Assembly: GCA_947074125.1 (NCBI GenBank)
Contig: CAMTOM010000102.1
Coordinates: 1 to 5,925, forward strand
Length of the DNA: 5,925 nt
Direction: 5' to 3'
Source: an uncultured Desulfovibrionaceae bacterium
GTDB lineage: Bacteria > Desulfobacterota > Desulfovibrionia > Desulfovibrionales > Desulfovibrionaceae
The notes beneath the pieces are model-generated. The model searched no databases. It worked only from the letters and a program-made list of their open reading frames with translations, and had not been told where the DNA came from. This document shows, one piece after another, positions 1-5,561 of the stretch. Both the position numbers and the translations under genes were made by a program. The first letter of the stretch is position 1; the number at the start of each line of letters is the position of its first letter.

Positions 1-74
1 GAGCGGGAGACGGGGCTCAAACCCGCGACCCTCAGCTTGGAAGGCTGATGCTCTAGCCGTTGAGCTATTCCCGC
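1..74 (-). tRNA. tRNA-Gly (anticodon TCC)
   Basis: Reads on the minus strand as a full cloverleaf: acceptor GCGGGAA, D-arm GCTC/GAGC with GG in the loop, anticodon stem TCAGC/GCTGA around loop CTTCCAA, five-base variable loop, T-arm GCGGG/CCCGT, discriminator T. The anticodon TCC lies at 39-41 (plus-strand GGA) and decodes glycine GGA/GGG. Only the first C of the 3' CCA lies inside the window. Two oddities: the T-loop reads TTTGAGC, so the nearly invariant C56 is T, and acceptor pair 7-66 is an A-C mismatch. It is the last tRNA seen in a Thr-Tyr-Gly cluster. In many bacteria this cluster leads into an EF-Tu gene, which would lie beyond the left edge (inference). Confidence 0.93.
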
Positions 75-159
75 ACAACCGTAGTACCCCGACAGTCAAC
101 CTGTCTCCTACAGCCAAGGCAGTCATCAACCCATTGATCTGCTTGAGGCAGAAAAATGG
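75..159 (-). other. tRNA-Tyr/tRNA-Gly spacer with small inverted repeats
   Basis: This 85-base spacer is long compared with the 22 bases between tRNA-Thr and tRNA-Tyr. It contains short inverted repeats: gacag (91-95) with ctgtc (101-105), which could be extended by gtag (81-84) with ctac (108-111); atcaa (125-129) with ttgat (134-138); and ctgc (139-142) with gcag (148-151). In the co-transcript these could fold and guide tRNA processing. No ORF or additional tRNA was found here. Confidence 0.4.
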
Positions 160-245
160 TGGTGGAGGGGGATGGATTTGAACCATCGAAGTCTTACGAC
201 GACAGATTTACAGTCTGTTCCCTTTGGCCACTCGGGAACCCCTCC
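160..245 (-). tRNA. tRNA-Tyr (anticodon GTA)
   Basis: A class II tRNA of 86 nt including an encoded CCA (160-162). The acceptor GGAGGGG pairs with CCCCTCC, the anticodon stem ACAGA/TCTGT encloses loop CTGTAAA, and there is a long variable arm and a canonical T-loop TTCAAAT. The anticodon GTA lies at 209-211 (plus-strand TAC). A second CCA follows immediately at 157-159. Long variable arm plus GTA anticodon identifies tyrosine. It lies between tRNA-Thr and tRNA-Gly on the same strand and is probably processed from one transcript. Confidence 0.97.
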
Positions 246-248
246 ACA

Positions 249-267
249 GCAACAATACTATTGTTGC
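249..267. repeat. Perfect 19-nt palindrome between tRNA-Thr and tRNA-Tyr
   Basis: GCAACAATA (249-257) and TATTGTTGC (259-267) are exact reverse complements around one central base at 258. It fills nearly the whole 22-base spacer (246-267) between the encoded CCA of tRNA-Thr and the 5' end of tRNA-Tyr. In RNA it can form a short hairpin (about 7 bp with a 5-nt loop). It could be a processing signal in the polycistronic tRNA precursor; a protein-binding palindrome is the alternative. Confidence 0.6.
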
Positions 268-343
268 TGGAGCTGGTGATGGGACTCGAACCCGCAACCT
301 GCTGATTACAAATCAGCTGCTCTACCAATTGAGCTACACCAGC
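268..343 (-). tRNA. tRNA-Thr (anticodon TGT)
   Basis: A 76-nt tRNA including an encoded CCA (268-270). The acceptor GCTGGTG pairs perfectly with CACCAGC, D-arm GCTC/GAGC, anticodon stem GCTGA/TCAGC around loop TTTGTAA, T-loop TTCGAGT. The anticodon TGT lies at 308-310 (plus-strand ACA) and decodes threonine ACA. One flaw is visible: in the T-stem GCGGG/CCCAT, C50 faces A64 and G49-T65 is a wobble pair. It is the first tRNA of the minus-strand Thr-Tyr-Gly cluster, so the cluster promoter should lie just upstream, between 344 and about 514. Confidence 0.96.
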
Positions 344-354
344 ACCGAACAGCT

Positions 355-383
355 TCTTTACTTGTTCCCCTTTTGTTTGGCAA
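355..383 (-). promoter_or_regulatory. Possible promoter of the tRNA cluster
   Basis: On the minus strand TTGCCA (378-383) matches the sigma70 -35 box at 5 of 6 positions. It is followed after 17 bases by TAAAGA (355-360), which matches the -10 box at only 3 of 6. The start point would fall a few bases before tRNA-Thr. The same stretch has inverted repeat ends (tacttg at 358-363 and caagta at 381-386), so some of the signal could reflect a hairpin. Weak call, based on hexamers, spacing and position. Confidence 0.28.
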
Positions 384-441
384 GTAAAAAATGCATACTT
401 TTAAAAAAAAATCTCTTTGTTCTGTCGGGCGCTATGGGGCA

Positions 442-478
442 ATGCGCGTCGCATAGTTCTCGCAAGACCTTAGAGAAC
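442..478 (-). terminator. Tandem hairpins 3' of the aldehyde dehydrogenase gene
   Basis: Two inverted repeats lie 37-73 bases beyond the dehydrogenase stop codon: gttctc (456-461) with gagaac (473-478), loop of 11, and atgcg (442-446) with cgcat (450-454), loop of 3. Neither is followed directly by a T run on the minus strand. A run of nine T (plus-strand A at 403-411) comes only about 30 bases later. They may protect the 3' end or end transcription inefficiently before the tRNA cluster. This is not a canonical rho-independent terminator. Confidence 0.25.
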
Positions 479-514
479 GCAAAAAGTCCTTGTGGCGCAA
501 TATTTCTCTCACTT

Positions 515-1969
515 TTAGTGGAGATTGCCAAGGAGGATATATTTTGTCTCGACATAATCCTCAATACCCTGGCGACCTCCTTCCCGTCCCAGGCCGCTTT
601 CTTTAACCCCGCCAAAAGGTACTTCTCCTGTGGCGAGTCCTACCTCATTGACGCCGACAAGCCCATATTCCAATGCGCTCGCAATACGGTAAAAACTGCC
701 AATGTCTTTGGTGAACACATAGGAAGCGAGGCCGTATTCGGTGTCATTTGCCAAAGCGACAGCTTCTTTTTCTTCGTTATAGGTAATGACAGGGCAGATG
801 GGACCAAAAATTTCTTCACGAAATACCCGCATTTGCGTGGTAATGCCTGTAAGTACGGTGGGTTCAAAATAGAGTCCGCCCAGATCTGAGGCTTTACCTC
901 CAGCAGCAAGGCAGGCTCCTTTGCTCAAGGCGTCAGCAATAAAATCTTCCATGCTCTCTTTCGCTTTGCGGTCAATGAGTGGCCCCTGAGTCACGCCTGC
1001 ATCCATTCCATTTCCTACTTTGATTTCCCTGACATGCTCGGCCAGCCGTGCAACATAGGTATCGTGGATGCTTTCATGAACAATAATACGATTTGCACAG
1101 ATGCATGTCTGGCCAGCGTTGCGAAACTTGCTCTTGAGTGTTCCGTCAACAGCGAGGTCAATATCGGCATCGGGACAGATAATAAATGGCGCATTGCCAC
1201 CAAGCTCCATGGAGACTTTTTTAACGGTTCCTGCGCAGGCGGCGATGAGGCGCTTTCCCACAGCAGTTGAGCCGGTAAAACTGATTTTGCGCACGATGTC
1301 GCTGTTGCAAAGTTCTGTGCCGATAACAGAAGAATCGCCCGTAATAACGCTCAAAACGCCAGCAGGTACGCCAGCACGTGATGCCAGTTCGACAAGGGCG
1401 AGAGCGCTGAAAGGCGTTTTTGAAGCGGGCTTGATGAGCATGGTGCATCCTGCTGCAAGAGCTGGAGCTGCTTTGCGTGTGATCATGGACATGGGGAAAT
1501 TCCAGGGCGTAATAGCCGCAGTAACACCAATGGGCTGTTTCATGGTTAATGGCTGTTTCCCTGGCCAGGGGGAGGGGATAATTTCACCATACAAGCGGCG
1601 TCCTTCTTCCGCAAACCATCCAATATAACTGTTGCCGCCAGCAATCTCTCCTTTGGCTTCTGTCAGGGGTTTTCCCTGTTCTGTTGTCATAATGGCGGCA
1701 ATGTCATCACTGTTTTCCTCAATGAGAGCCTGCCAGCGTCGAAGAATATTCCCGCGCTCCAATGGTGTGTATTCGCGCCAGAGCAGGAAGGCTTCGTGCG
1801 CACTTTGTATCGCCTGTTTGATTTGTGCGGCATCAAGTGCGGGAACTGTCCCGATGCGAGTGTCATCAGCAGGATTGTTCACGGTGAGGGTGCGTTTGCT
1901 GCTCGCATCGACCCATTGACCGCTGATAAAAGCCTGCTGCCTGAAAAGATTCATGTCTTTGAGCTTCAT
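515..1969 (-). CDS. gabD: Succinate-semialdehyde dehydrogenase (NADP+-type, GabD-like)
   Basis: Aldehyde dehydrogenase superfamily, 484 residues, full length for GabD (about 480). Such enzymes oxidise succinate semialdehyde to succinate in the cytoplasm, linking GABA or 4-hydroxybutyrate breakdown to central metabolism. Visible motifs: PWN with N157 (oxyanion hole), KPAS at 180-183 (cofactor ribose), FTGS at 231-234 (Rossmann turn), MELGG with general base E255, GQTC with catalytic C289, and EEIFGP at 385-390. S183 replaces the Glu of NAD-specific relatives, which suggests NADP+. C291, two residues after the catalytic cysteine (QTCICAN), matches the redox-sensitive Cys pair described for SSADHs. 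The start ATG (1967-1969) has an AGGAG Shine-Dalgarno 7 bases upstream; Met6 has no better site. No gabT or transporter is nearby; it is a monocistronic gene diverging from the adhesin. Glutarate- or another short semialdehyde is an alternative substrate. Confidence 0.9.
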   Translation of the reverse strand: MKLKDMNLFRQQAFISGQWVDASSKRTLTVNNPADDTRIGTVPALDAAQIKQAIQSAHEAFLLWREYTPLERGNILRRWQALIEENSDDIAAIMTTEQGKPLTEAKGEIAGGNSYIGWFAEEGRRLYGEIIPSPWPGKQPLTMKQPIGVTAAITPWNFPMSMITRKAAPALAAGCTMLIKPASKTPFSALALVELASRAGVPAGVLSVITGDSSVIGTELCNSDIVRKISFTGSTAVGKRLIAACAGTVKKVSMELGGNAPFIICPDADIDLAVDGTLKSKFRNAGQTCICANRIIVHESIHDTYVARLAEHVREIKVGNGMDAGVTQGPLIDRKAKESMEDFIADALSKGACLAAGGKASDLGGLYFEPTVLTGITTQMRVFREEIFGPICPVITYNEEKEAVALANDTEYGLASYVFTKDIGSFYRIASALEYGLVGVNEVGLATGEVPFGGVKESGLGREGGRQGIEDYVETKYILLGNLH

Positions 1970-1984
1970 TGTTTTACTCCTGTG

Positions 1985-2374
1985 AAGATGATGAATGTTT
2001 CCTGTTGTCCTGAAAATTTAAAAAAAATGATAATATAAGTGATATAGTGAGTCATATTTTAAATATACTGCTATACATAATCAATTTTTATACTAAAATC
2101 TACATATAATATAAATGAAATATAATATTATTATGCTGTATAATATTATATTAAAGTATACTAATAAATATTATAGTTATATTTTTGAAAGTCATGTTTT
2201 ATTGACATTGAGTGATTGAATGTTAATTTTGTTATAAAATATAAATATTTAGTATTTATTATTTATCTGTGGCGTGTGTTCATATGTTGATTGAGTATCA
2301 TTATTTTAAAAGGTGAATGTGTGTATTAGCTATATTGTTGTATAAGTAGTATATTTAACAGGGAGGTTCCTCCT
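1985..2374. other. AT-rich divergent intergenic region
   Basis: About 390 bases with very low GC separate the two divergent genes, and no ORF is credible here. The region holds many TATAAT-like strings (for example 2105-2110, 2121-2126, 2139-2144). It has a perfect 10-bp inverted repeat TATAATATTA (2121-2130) with TAATATTATA (2141-2150), and the second arm overlaps a direct copy at 2139-2148. A perfect TTGACA (2202-2207) on the plus strand is the only clear -35 box for the adhesin, but the best -10 at proper spacing is poor (TAATTT at 2224-2229). Such curved AT-rich DNA is typical upstream of regulated surface-protein genes and may bind nucleoid proteins (inference). Confidence 0.6.
2056..2084 (-). 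promoter_or_regulatory. Candidate sigma70 promoter of the aldehyde dehydrogenase gene
   Basis: On the minus strand TTGATT (2079-2084, 4 of 6 to consensus) and TAAAAT (2056-2061, 5 of 6) are separated by exactly 17 bases. The start point would be near 2049, giving a leader of about 80 bases before the ATG at 1969. The surrounding DNA is so AT-rich that chance matches are common, so confidence is limited. Confidence 0.35.
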
Positions 2375-2377
2375 TTG
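2361..2377 (+). promoter_or_regulatory. Shine-Dalgarno GGGAGG deciding a TTG start, within an inverted repeat
   Basis: GGGAGG (2361-2366) lies 8 bases before TTG (2375-2377), an ideal spacing. The next in-frame ATG (2390-2392) would be 23 bases away, too far. This favours the TTG start. The site is also self-complementary: GGAGG (2362-2366) can pair with CCTCC (2369-2373), directly before the start codon. A tight local hairpin (GGAG/CTCC, 4-base loop) could hide the ribosome site and dampen translation. Confidence 0.6.
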
Positions 2378-4345
2378 CTTCAGTCAATCATGACTCTACT
2401 TCCTCCTGGTGCGGGGAAAAGTATTCGTATCTATCCTGCTCGTGATACCATTGCATTTCGTATTGCTTCTGCCTCTCCTGTTATGAGCCGTCAGGGTGAT
2501 GATCTGGTATGCTCTTTTACAGAAAAAGGCAGTATTGTTCTTGAGAATTTCTATGAAGTTTATGGGCAGGATCTTCCTTTTTTTATCATACATGATGAAA
2601 TGATTGCGGGGGCTGTATTTCTCAGCATGTTTGGAAATGATGTTGCGCCTGTGGCAGATATTGAGGATGCAAATGAGATTTTTGCGGGTGGTTCTTTGTA
2701 TGAGATGCCCAGTGTCATGCTGGAAGATGGGCTGGGTAGTCTTGATGGGCTTGCAACGTCTTCTTTTGAAAGAAATGATGGAGAAATATCGTCATCGGGC
2801 GGATTGGGGGGTGTTGCGAGTGAGAATGCAGGGCAGAATATCTCCTTTCTTTCCCCCAGTGTACCAGGGGAAAATGATCTTTCCGGTTCTGGAGATACGG
2901 AAGAAGACTTGGACAATGAAGGAGAAAGTGGCAGTAATGGTGGTTTTGAAGGAGATAGCGGGGAGAATGAAGGAGACGGTTCTGATGATGTTTTTGATGA
3001 GATACTGCCACCTGTGCTGCCCCCTCCTGTCGTGCCTCCATCTGTGCTGCCTCCTACGCTTTCAGGAGATACTTTTTATACTGTAGATGAAGGTTATTTG
3101 CCTGGAGGCACACAAAATACGTCTGGCGCTAACGAGGCATTCGTCTTTGGTGAGATGTCTTTTGACTTATACGGTGGTGCTGGGCTTATTGTTATCAATG
3201 GTGTCATTTTTGAAGTGGATGAGAATGGCAATGCTTTTTTACCTGATGGTGGGGTGAGCATCACAATGGATAAGGGAACACTCGTTGTAAACAGTATTTA
3301 TGATGGTACTATAAGCTATACATATATTCTTGGTGGGGCACAGGATCACACAGCGGGTGATGTTTTTGACGCTATACGTATTACTGTGCAGGGGGTTGAT
3401 GGGGAGTCGTCCAGCCAGGATGTTGTTTTTGATATTCGTGATGATGCGCCTGTAGCTATGGATGACATGTTTTATGCAGATGCGCTGGGTGCGCTGAGTG
3501 GCCTTGAGAGTACAGAGAGTGTATTGGATAACGATCTTTTCGGGGGAGATGGAGGGGAGCGTGTCGTGAGTGGCGTTGGCGCGGATGATATTCCTTACGC
3601 AGAGGCTGTAGGAACAGGTATATTGGGAAAATACGGTACGCTGATTATGAATGCCGATGGGCATTACTCATACACACTGCATGCTGATATTGTGATTCCA
3701 CAGGGGGAAATATGGACGGACACATTCATCTACAGCATTGTTGACGCGGACGGCTCCATATCGACGGCACTGTTGCATGTCAATCTTGAGGGGGTTTTGA
3801 GTTCTCACTGGGTTATTGAAGGTAATCTTTCTACGGGCACAACAAATGCATATGCCGAGACAAATCACGAGAATCACTCTTACGATCCCAACAGTATTTA
3901 TGAAGCGACATCTCCTGGAACCTTTATTTTTACCGGTGCGGATGAAACCTTGCATGTGTTGGGAAATATGCAGGCGGGGACAGCTATCAATATGGGTACA
4001 GGCAATGATGCCCTTGATATTCAAGGCGGGGTTCTGGGAAGCTGGAATGCTGCTGCGAAAATTGGTGGTGATGCCTTCGTGATGGATTCTCTTGTCGGAG
4101 GTACAGACAGTATTCAGATAAGTGGCAATGTGAATGGCGCTCGGATTGGCGGTGATGCCGCTGAAAGCATGTCTGCCAGCAGGGGGGGGGATGGTGATCA
4201 GATTCTTTTCGGGAGTGAAGTAGTATCCTCTTATTTTGGTGGTGATGCTGGTGATAGCATTACATCCTCTTTTGGAGGGAATGCGGATCCGACTATGGTT
4301 TCTGGTCGTGTGGTCTCATCGTTTATTGGTGGTGATGAGTGTTGA
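2375..4345 (+). CDS. T1SS adhesin, N-terminal part (to in-frame TGA)
   Basis: 656 residues from a TTG start chosen for its Shine-Dalgarno. Order: residues 1-95, a compact N-terminal domain with an early LLPPG segment and a V-x-LENF-Y motif, resembling the start of long Desulfovibrionaceae adhesins and possibly a cell-surface retention module; 96-210, a low-complexity Gly/Ser/Asp/Glu linker, strongly acidic; 211-229, a proline hinge (LPPVLPPPVVPP); 231-358, a T1SS-143-like module ending in a DDAPVA transition; 359-473, a VCBS/cadherin-like module (GTLIMNADGHYSYTL, DTFIYSIVDADG); about 515 onward, glycine-rich repeats including four 30-residue units. There is no signal peptide, as expected for type I export. 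It ends after DEC within repeat 4 and so lacks the C-terminal export signal. If made alone it would probably stay in the cytoplasm. No Ala-Ala LapG-type cleavage site occurs in the first 230 residues. Role as a biofilm or attachment adhesin is inferred. Confidence 0.75.
   Translation: MLQSIMTLLPPGAGKSIRIYPARDTIAFRIASASPVMSRQGDDLVCSFTEKGSIVLENFYEVYGQDLPFFIIHDEMIAGAVFLSMFGNDVAPVADIEDANEIFAGGSLYEMPSVMLEDGLGSLDGLATSSFERNDGEISSSGGLGGVASENAGQNISFLSPSVPGENDLSGSGDTEEDLDNEGESGSNGGFEGDSGENEGDGSDDVFDEILPPVLPPPVVPPSVLPPTLSGDTFYTVDEGYLPGGTQNTSGANEAFVFGEMSFDLYGGAGLIVINGVIFEVDENGNAFLPDGGVSITMDKGTLVVNSIYDGTISYTYILGGAQDHTAGDVFDAIRITVQGVDGESSSQDVVFDIRDDAPVAMDDMFYADALGALSGLESTESVLDNDLFGGDGGERVVSGVGADDIPYAEAVGTGILGKYGTLIMNADGHYSYTLHADIVIPQGEIWTDTFIYSIVDADGSISTALLHVNLEGVLSSHWVIEGNLSTGTTNAYAETNHENHSYDPNSIYEATSPGTFIFTGADETLHVLGNMQAGTAINMGTGNDALDIQGGVLGSWNAAAKIGGDAFVMDSLVGGTDSIQISGNVNGARIGGDAAESMSASRGGDGDQILFGSEVVSSYFGGDAGDSITSSFGGNADPTMVSGRVVSSFIGGDEC
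2918..2976 (+). repeat. Short GAAGGAGA repeats in the acidic linker
   Basis: GAAGGAGA occurs at 2918-2925, 2948-2955 and 2969-2976, encoding the Glu-Gly-Glu/Asp-rich linker (NEGES, FEGDS, NEGDG) ahead of the proline hinge. Spacing is 30 and then 21 bases, all multiples of three, so gain or loss of units would keep the frame. This looks like a length-variable spacer; function beyond a flexible acidic linker is not visible. Confidence 0.5.
4182..4190 (+). repeat. Run of nine G inside the coding repeat array
   Basis: A G9 homopolymer in repeat 2 encodes the end of Arg, Gly-Gly and the first base of Asp in the conserved RGGDGD turn. Other units encode the same residues with mixed codons (for example CGTGGGGGTGAT), so the run is not required by the protein. 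Poly-G runs of this length slip during replication in some phase-variable genes. Loss or gain of one G would end the adhesin frame early. Confidence 0.6.
4343..4345 (+). other. In-frame TGA interrupting the adhesin
   Basis: The codons around the stop read GGT GAT GAG TGT TGA AAG ATG TTG GCT AGT, that is GGDEC-stop-KMLAS. Repeat 2 has GGDAAESMSAS in the same place, so the unit length is exactly kept. E-C-stop-K does not fit the small residues found there in other units. If one base before TTGAAAG is removed and one added after it, the reading becomes GGD-x-V-E-[S/R]-M-L-A-S, which does fit. The stop therefore looks like the result of two nearby compensating one-base changes rather than a plain substitution. 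Confidence 0.7.
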
Positions 4346-4348
4346 AAG

Positions 4349-5539
4349 ATGTTGGCTAGTGTGGGGGGCGACAATGATACGATTTCAATATCTGGAGATG
4401 TTGTATCCTCATATATTGCGGGGGACAGTGCAAATGAACTTGTTGCCAGTTCAGGTGGGCATGGAGACAGTATTCTTATTTCAGGTAATGTTGTTTCAAG
4501 CTATATTGCGGGTGATGCCGCAATAGGTCTGGCTTCTGGCAGTACGGGAGGCAATGGGGATCGTATTGAGATTGCAGGAGATGTGACATCTTCATTTATT
4601 GCTGGTGATGCTGCCAGGGGGCTTTCTGCCTCTCGTGGGGGTGATGGTGATATCATTATTATTCGTGGAGCGGTGACGGATTCCTATATTGCGGGAGATA
4701 GTGCTGGAGGTATGATTGATTCCAGGGGAGGAGATGGGGATCTGGTAGGTATAGCGACGCTTGTGAGCGGTGAGGTGGCTGGAGATGCGCTTGGTGGTAT
4801 CGTACAGGGGGTAACAGCCGGAGCGGATGCCATTCATATTGGTACGATGCTTGGCGGAACGGTATGGGGTGATGCTAATGATTTTTGGGGCGGCAATACG
4901 GCTGCTTCGGGCAGTAATATCATTACAATAGACAACTTTGGTGAGAGCAGTGCCGTTATTCAGATAGATGGCGGTTGGGGAAGTATCGCAAAAGGCAATG
5001 CGGATATTTTGAGTTTTGGTTCTGGTGTCGACAGGGTAACATTGCAGGGAACAGCAGCTTCACTCACAGCAACGTTTGCTGCTGACGATGGCAATGCGCG
5101 TACGGGCAGCATTTCCATTACGAACACAGAAGTGTTTGATGGTGGGAGTGGCAATGATGTTCTTGATGCATCTGGGGTGACGGGAAGCATTGTGTTGCGT
5201 GGAGGCCAGGGGAGTGATGTGCTGACGGGCAATGGAAGCACAATATTCCACTGGTCTGCGCGTGATATTACGGCTGGGGCTGTGGATATTGTTACTCTTA
5301 AAGCGGGCGATACATTATTGCTTGGTGATGGTATTACGGCCACATGGGAGAGCGGTAATATACTTAATCTGACTGCTAGCGGGGTGACACAAAGGGTAGA
5401 GCTTCTGGGTGCTGTGGATTCGTCTGCATTGCAGAGCGTTTCGGAGGCGACCAGTACAGAGATCAATACCGTGCTGAGTAATAATATTGATATGGCGCTT
5501 GAAATGGCTGCCCAACTTGCGAGCCTTATGACTGAATAG
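4349..5539 (+). CDS. T1SS adhesin, C-terminal part with RTX repeats and secretion signal
   Basis: 396 residues from ATG 4349, which is two codons after the interrupting TGA, to TAG 5537-5539. No good Shine-Dalgarno precedes this ATG (only GAAAG), so it could be made only by reinitiation, read-through or in a repaired allele. Residues 1-140 continue the 30-residue repeats. Residues 141-200 hold degenerate units ending in NIITIDNFG. Residues 200-262 form a beta-rich segment. Two canonical hemolysin-type calcium-binding nonapeptides follow, GGSGNDVLD at 265-273 and GGQGSDVLT at 285-293. The tail 300-396 (FHWSARDITAG, DTLLLGDGITATW, final DMALEMAAQLASLMTE) resembles a type I secretion C-terminal target region, rich in small and hydrophobic residues and without basic clusters. 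Because the export signal is here, this half alone might still be exported. No ABC transporter, adaptor or TolC gene is in the window. Confidence 0.72.
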   Translation: MLASVGGDNDTISISGDVVSSYIAGDSANELVASSGGHGDSILISGNVVSSYIAGDAAIGLASGSTGGNGDRIEIAGDVTSSFIAGDAARGLSASRGGDGDIIIIRGAVTDSYIAGDSAGGMIDSRGGDGDLVGIATLVSGEVAGDALGGIVQGVTAGADAIHIGTMLGGTVWGDANDFWGGNTAASGSNIITIDNFGESSAVIQIDGGWGSIAKGNADILSFGSGVDRVTLQGTAASLTATFAADDGNARTGSISITNTEVFDGGSGNDVLDASGVTGSIVLRGGQGSDVLTGNGSTIFHWSARDITAGAVDIVTLKAGDTLLLGDGITATWESGNILNLTASGVTQRVELLGAVDSSALQSVSEATSTEINTVLSNNIDMALEMAAQLASLMTE

Positions 5540-5561
5540 TGTGTATAATAAATAAGATTGT

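Larger units (their letters stand above)
4055..4771 (+). repeat. Tandem 30-residue (90-bp) GGDGD/AGD repeat array
   Basis: Eight consecutive units start at 4055, 4139, 4229, 4319, 4409, 4499, 4592 and 4682. Lengths are 28, 30, 30, 30, 30, 31, 30 and 30 residues. Each opens with S-[YF]-I-[AG]-G-D-[AS]-A, has a central G-G-[DN]-G-D-x-I-x-I, and closes with G-x-V-[VT]-S. A degenerate ninth unit follows from about 4772 and an earlier half unit lies near residues 540-555 of the N-terminal part. The alternating hydrophobic residues and two Gly/Asp turns per unit suggest a beta-solenoid or beta-roll. The turn resembles an RTX nonapeptide but is one residue shorter. Calcium binding is possible but not shown. 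The units have diverged in DNA sequence, so the array is not a fresh duplication. Confidence 0.85.
2375..5539 (+). pseudogene. Large RTX/T1SS adhesin gene interrupted by an in-frame TGA
   Basis: The ORFs 2375-4345 and 4349-5539 share one frame and are separated only by TGA (4343-4345) and AAG (4346-4348). Read through, they give one protein of about 1,054 residues with the usual order of a surface adhesin exported by a type I system: N-terminal domain, acidic/Pro-rich linker, T1SS-143 and VCBS-like modules, a 30-residue tandem repeat array, RTX nonapeptides and a C-terminal secretion signal. The stop falls inside repeat 4, with repeats 2-3 before it and 5 after it all exactly 30 residues. The parent gene was therefore one unit. 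Whether the stop is a true mutation, a recoded or phase-variable state, or a sequence error cannot be told here. The rest of the frame is undamaged, so any inactivation is recent. A terminator follows at 5562-5602. Confidence 0.7.

Noticed and set aside
1..343. Integration site of a mobile element at the tRNA genes
   Set aside because: No integrase gene or direct repeat of a tRNA 3' end was found elsewhere in the window.
224..889. 221-residue plus-strand ORF
   Set aside because: It runs through tRNA-Tyr and tRNA-Thr and antisense to the dehydrogenase; the protein has no family features.
1101..1628. 175-residue plus-strand ORF antisense to the dehydrogenase
   Set aside because: The opposite strand has a full-length enzyme with all catalytic motifs; this is a shadow frame.
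3239..3664. 141-residue minus-strand ORF antisense to the VCBS-like module
   Set aside because: Composition is that of an antisense frame and no ribosome site or family motif supports it.
4343..4345. TGA read as selenocysteine
   Set aside because: Desulfovibrio-like bacteria do make selenoproteins, but the codon lies in a structural repeat where other units have varied residues, not a redox site. I see no convincing SECIS-like hairpin in the roughly 40 bases after it.
4055..4771. CRISPR array
   Set aside because: The 90-bp periodicity is continuous coding repeat with diverged DNA sequence and no identical repeats with unique spacers.
4960..5466. 168-residue minus-strand ORF antisense to the adhesin C-terminus
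   Set aside because: It mirrors the repeat-coding strand, has no recognisable domain, and overlaps the RTX nonapeptides.
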